The notes under the pieces: model-generated
Database searches by the model: none
Told to the model about the DNA's origin: nothing
The model's input: only the letters and a program-made list of their open reading frames with translations
Translations under genes and position numbers: made by a program
From: Burkholderiales bacterium
GTDB taxonomy: Bacteria > Pseudomonadota > Gammaproteobacteria > Burkholderiales > SG8-39
Assembly: GCA_027457185.1 (NCBI GenBank)
Contig: DAIDTN010000228.1
Span: forward strand, 1-7,221
Reading direction: 5' to 3'
Length of the DNA: 7,221 nucleotides
In this document: piece by piece, positions 5,688 to 7,221 of the stretch
How positions within the stretch are numbered: the stretch's first letter is position 1
Layout of the letters: each line of letters starts with the position of its first letter

Positions 5688-6866
5688 ATGATCGACATTC
5701 CTTCCCTGCCTTTCGATCTCGGCGAAGACACCGACATGCTGCGCGACACCGTGCGTGCCTTCGCCGCGAGCGAGATTGCCCCGCGCGCGGCCGAGATCGA
5801 CCGCGCCAACGAATTTCCCGCAGACCTGTGGCGCAAGTTCGGCGCGCTCGGCCTGCTCGGCATCACCGTCGGCGAAGCATATGGCGGCACGGCGATGGGC
5901 TATCTCGCGCATATCGTCGCGATGGAGGAGATCAGCCGCGCCTCCGCCTCGGTCGGCCTGTCCTACGGCGCCCACTCCAACCTGTGCGTGAACCAGATCC
6001 ACAGGAACGGCACCGAGGCGCAGCGAAAAAAATACCTGCCCAAGCTGATCTCCGGGGAACATGTAGGTGCGCTCGCCATGTCCGAGCCCGGCGCCGGGTC
6101 GGACGTCGTGAGCATGCGCCTCAAAGCGGAATTCAGGGACGGCAAGTTCATCCTCAACGGCAACAAGATGTGGATCACCAACGGCCCGGACGCCGACGTG
6201 CTGGTCGTGTATGCGAAAACCGACGGCGCTGCCGGGCCGCGCGGCATCACCGCCTTCCTCATCGAGAAAGGATACCCGGGGTTTTCCACAGCGCAAAAGC
6301 TGGACAAGCTCGGCATGCGCGGATCCAACACCGGCGAACTGGTGTTCCGCGACTGCGAAGTCCCGGAAGACAACATCCTCGGCGGCATGGGCCGCGGCGT
6401 CAATGTGCTGATGAGCGGCCTGGATTACGAACGCGCGGTACTCTCCGGCGGGCCGCTCGGGATCATGGCGGCGTGCATGGACGTGGTCATCCCCTATGTG
6501 CACGAACGCAAGCAGTTCGGCCAGCCGATCGGCGAATTCCAGCTGATGCAGGGCAAGCTCGCCGATATGTACACCACCATGAACGCCTGCCGCGCCTACG
6601 TCTACGCCGTGGGCAAGGCGCTCGACCGCGGCAATCTGAAGGGGACCGGCGCGCGCAAGGATGCCGCGGGCGCCATCATCTACGCCGCCGAGAAAGCCAC
6701 CTGGATGGCGGGCGAGGCGATCCAGGCCCTGGGCGGCATGGGCTATATCAACGAGACCCCGACCGGCCGCCTGTGGCGCGACGCAAAGCTGTACGAGATC
6801 GGCGCCGGCACCTCGGAAATCCGCAGGATGCTGATCGGGCGGGAGCTATTCAGTGAGACCAGGTGA
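5688..6866 (+). CDS. ivd: Isovaleryl-CoA dehydrogenase
   Basis: This cytoplasmic FAD flavoprotein oxidises isovaleryl-CoA to 3-methylcrotonyl-CoA, the third step of leucine degradation, and passes electrons to electron-transferring flavoprotein. The 392-residue length is normal. The order is an N-terminal helical domain (about 10-125), a beta domain with the acyl-CoA dehydrogenase signatures ALAMSEPGAGSD (128-139) and KMWITNGPDAD (160-170), and a C-terminal helical domain (about 235-392) with RKQFGQPIGEFQ (274-285) and QALGGMGYINETPTGRLWRDAK (346-367). The catalytic base is placed at Glu248 in GLDYERAVLSGGPLG, the position peculiar to isovaleryl-CoA dehydrogenases. The site used by other family members has Gly in YEIGAGTSEIRR, supporting the substrate assignment. 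Also called liuA. Start ATG 5688 has a weak GGGTGA upstream, and translation is probably coupled to the regulator gene. Confidence 0.94.
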   Translation: MIDIPSLPFDLGEDTDMLRDTVRAFAASEIAPRAAEIDRANEFPADLWRKFGALGLLGITVGEAYGGTAMGYLAHIVAMEEISRASASVGLSYGAHSNLCVNQIHRNGTEAQRKKYLPKLISGEHVGALAMSEPGAGSDVVSMRLKAEFRDGKFILNGNKMWITNGPDADVLVVYAKTDGAAGPRGITAFLIEKGYPGFSTAQKLDKLGMRGSNTGELVFRDCEVPEDNILGGMGRGVNVLMSGLDYERAVLSGGPLGIMAACMDVVIPYVHERKQFGQPIGEFQLMQGKLADMYTTMNACRAYVYAVGKALDRGNLKGTGARKDAAGAIIYAAEKATWMAGEAIQALGGMGYINETPTGRLWRDAKLYEIGAGTSEIRRMLIGRELFSETR

Positions 6867-6908
6867 TGCCGCACTACGCAGCAGTACAGGTGCCTGCGCC
6901 GGCGGCAT
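6866..6908 (+). other. Inverted repeat in the gap between ivd and the thiolase
   Basis: ATGCCGC (6866-6872) pairs with GCGGCAT (6902-6908), and CGCAG (6877-6881) with CTGCG (6894-6898) inside it, giving an interrupted hairpin immediately after the ivd stop. Only three T residues follow (6908-6910), so it is a poor terminator. It could pause transcription, adjust the expression ratio in the operon, or be chance in GC-rich DNA. Confidence 0.35.
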
Positions 6909-6944
6909 TTGCGATAGACGCGTCTGCTATTTGAAAGGAAAGCC

Positions 6945-7221
6945 ATGAACGATCCGATCGTCATCGTCTCTGCCGCGCGCACCCCCATGGGCGCGTTCCA
7001 GGGCGAACTCAAGCAATTCGCCGCCGCCGAGCTGGGCGCAGCATCCATCCGCGCCGCAGTGGAGCGCGCCAGGATCAAGCCCGAGCAAGTGGACGAAGTC
7101 ATCATGGGCTGCGTGCTGCCGGCGGGACAAGGCCAGGCGCCGGCGCGCCAGGCTTCGCTCGGCGCAGGCCTGCCGCTCGCCACCGGCTGCACCACCATCA
7201 ACAAGATGTGCGGCTCCGGGA
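6945..7221 (+). CDS. Acetyl-CoA acetyltransferase-type thiolase, N-terminal part (3' end outside window)
   Basis: Ninety-two codons are visible, starting MNDPIVIVSAARTPMGAFQGEL, a typical thiolase N-terminus, and continuing through EVIMGCVLPAGQGQAPARQASLGAGLP to NKMCGSG at the window edge. Cys89 in MCGSG is the nucleophile that carries the acetyl group, at the same number as in well-studied biosynthetic thiolases. The ATG is preceded by AAAGGA (6934-6939) with a 5-nt spacer. The enzyme condenses two acetyl-CoA to acetoacetyl-CoA or cleaves acetoacetyl-CoA, or a related substrate. In this operon it most likely handles the acetoacetyl-CoA end of leucine degradation, and it could also supply acetoacetyl-CoA for PHA synthesis. 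Substrate choice cannot be settled from this part. About three quarters of the usual ~390 residues are missing. Confidence 0.92.
   Translation, partial: MNDPIVIVSAARTPMGAFQGELKQFAAAELGAASIRAAVERARIKPEQVDEVIMGCVLPAGQGQAPARQASLGAGLPLATGCTTINKMCGSG

Noticed and set aside
5478..6503. Long open frame of 341 codons on the - strand opposite the regulator and ivd
   Set aside because: It is antisense to two well-recognised genes, is rich in His/Arg/Ala/Val as expected from the complement of GC-rich codons, and shows no domain.
5828..6856. Long open frame of 342 codons on the + strand inside ivd
   Set aside because: It is a shifted frame of ivd, very arginine-rich and without a recognisable fold; the ivd frame is intact.

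Overview
The window is GC-rich chromosomal DNA with closely packed housekeeping and metabolic genes. Gene content and order (argS, an FtsN-like SPOR protein, then dsbA; a class I PHA synthase; a MerR regulator followed by isovaleryl-CoA dehydrogenase and a thiolase) suggest a betaproteobacterium. This assignment rests on recalled synteny and protein resemblance, not on a search. I see no insertion sequence, phage gene, CRISPR array, tRNA or rRNA.

Left block, + strand (1-2992): the 3' half of argS ends at 853. A short gap with two hairpins follows, the second shaped like an intrinsic terminator. Next come a membrane-anchored SPOR-domain protein (937-1515), a periplasmic DsbA thiol oxidase with a CPHC active site (1542-2189) and a second DsbA-like protein with an unusual CPVC active site (2354-2992). 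The second dsbA has its own good candidate sigma-70 promoter. A roughly 200-base convergent gap (2993-3194) shows no convincing gene.

Middle, - strand (5030-3195): a full-length class I poly(3-hydroxyalkanoate) synthase frame (phaC) is interrupted once, at 4146-4148, by an in-frame TAA. All three catalytic residues lie after this stop. The frame is clean on both sides, so this is a very recent nonsense mutation, a base-calling error or, less likely, a recoded stop.

Right block, + strand (5134-7221): divergent from phaC is a MerR-family regulator, probably LiuR, with a candidate sigma-70 promoter and a perfect 16-bp palindrome in its leader. It is followed by isovaleryl-CoA dehydrogenase and by the start of a thiolase, truncated by the window end just past its nucleophilic cysteine. 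This looks like the beginning of a leucine/isovalerate degradation (liu) operon. Leucine breakdown yields acetyl-CoA and acetoacetate, which can feed PHA synthesis, so the two divergent units are plausibly linked in metabolism.

I found no clearly new system. The points most worth checking are the phaC nonsense codon, the CPVC DsbA paralogue, the terminator-like hairpin 14 nt before the SPOR gene, and the palindrome in the phaC/liuR gap.
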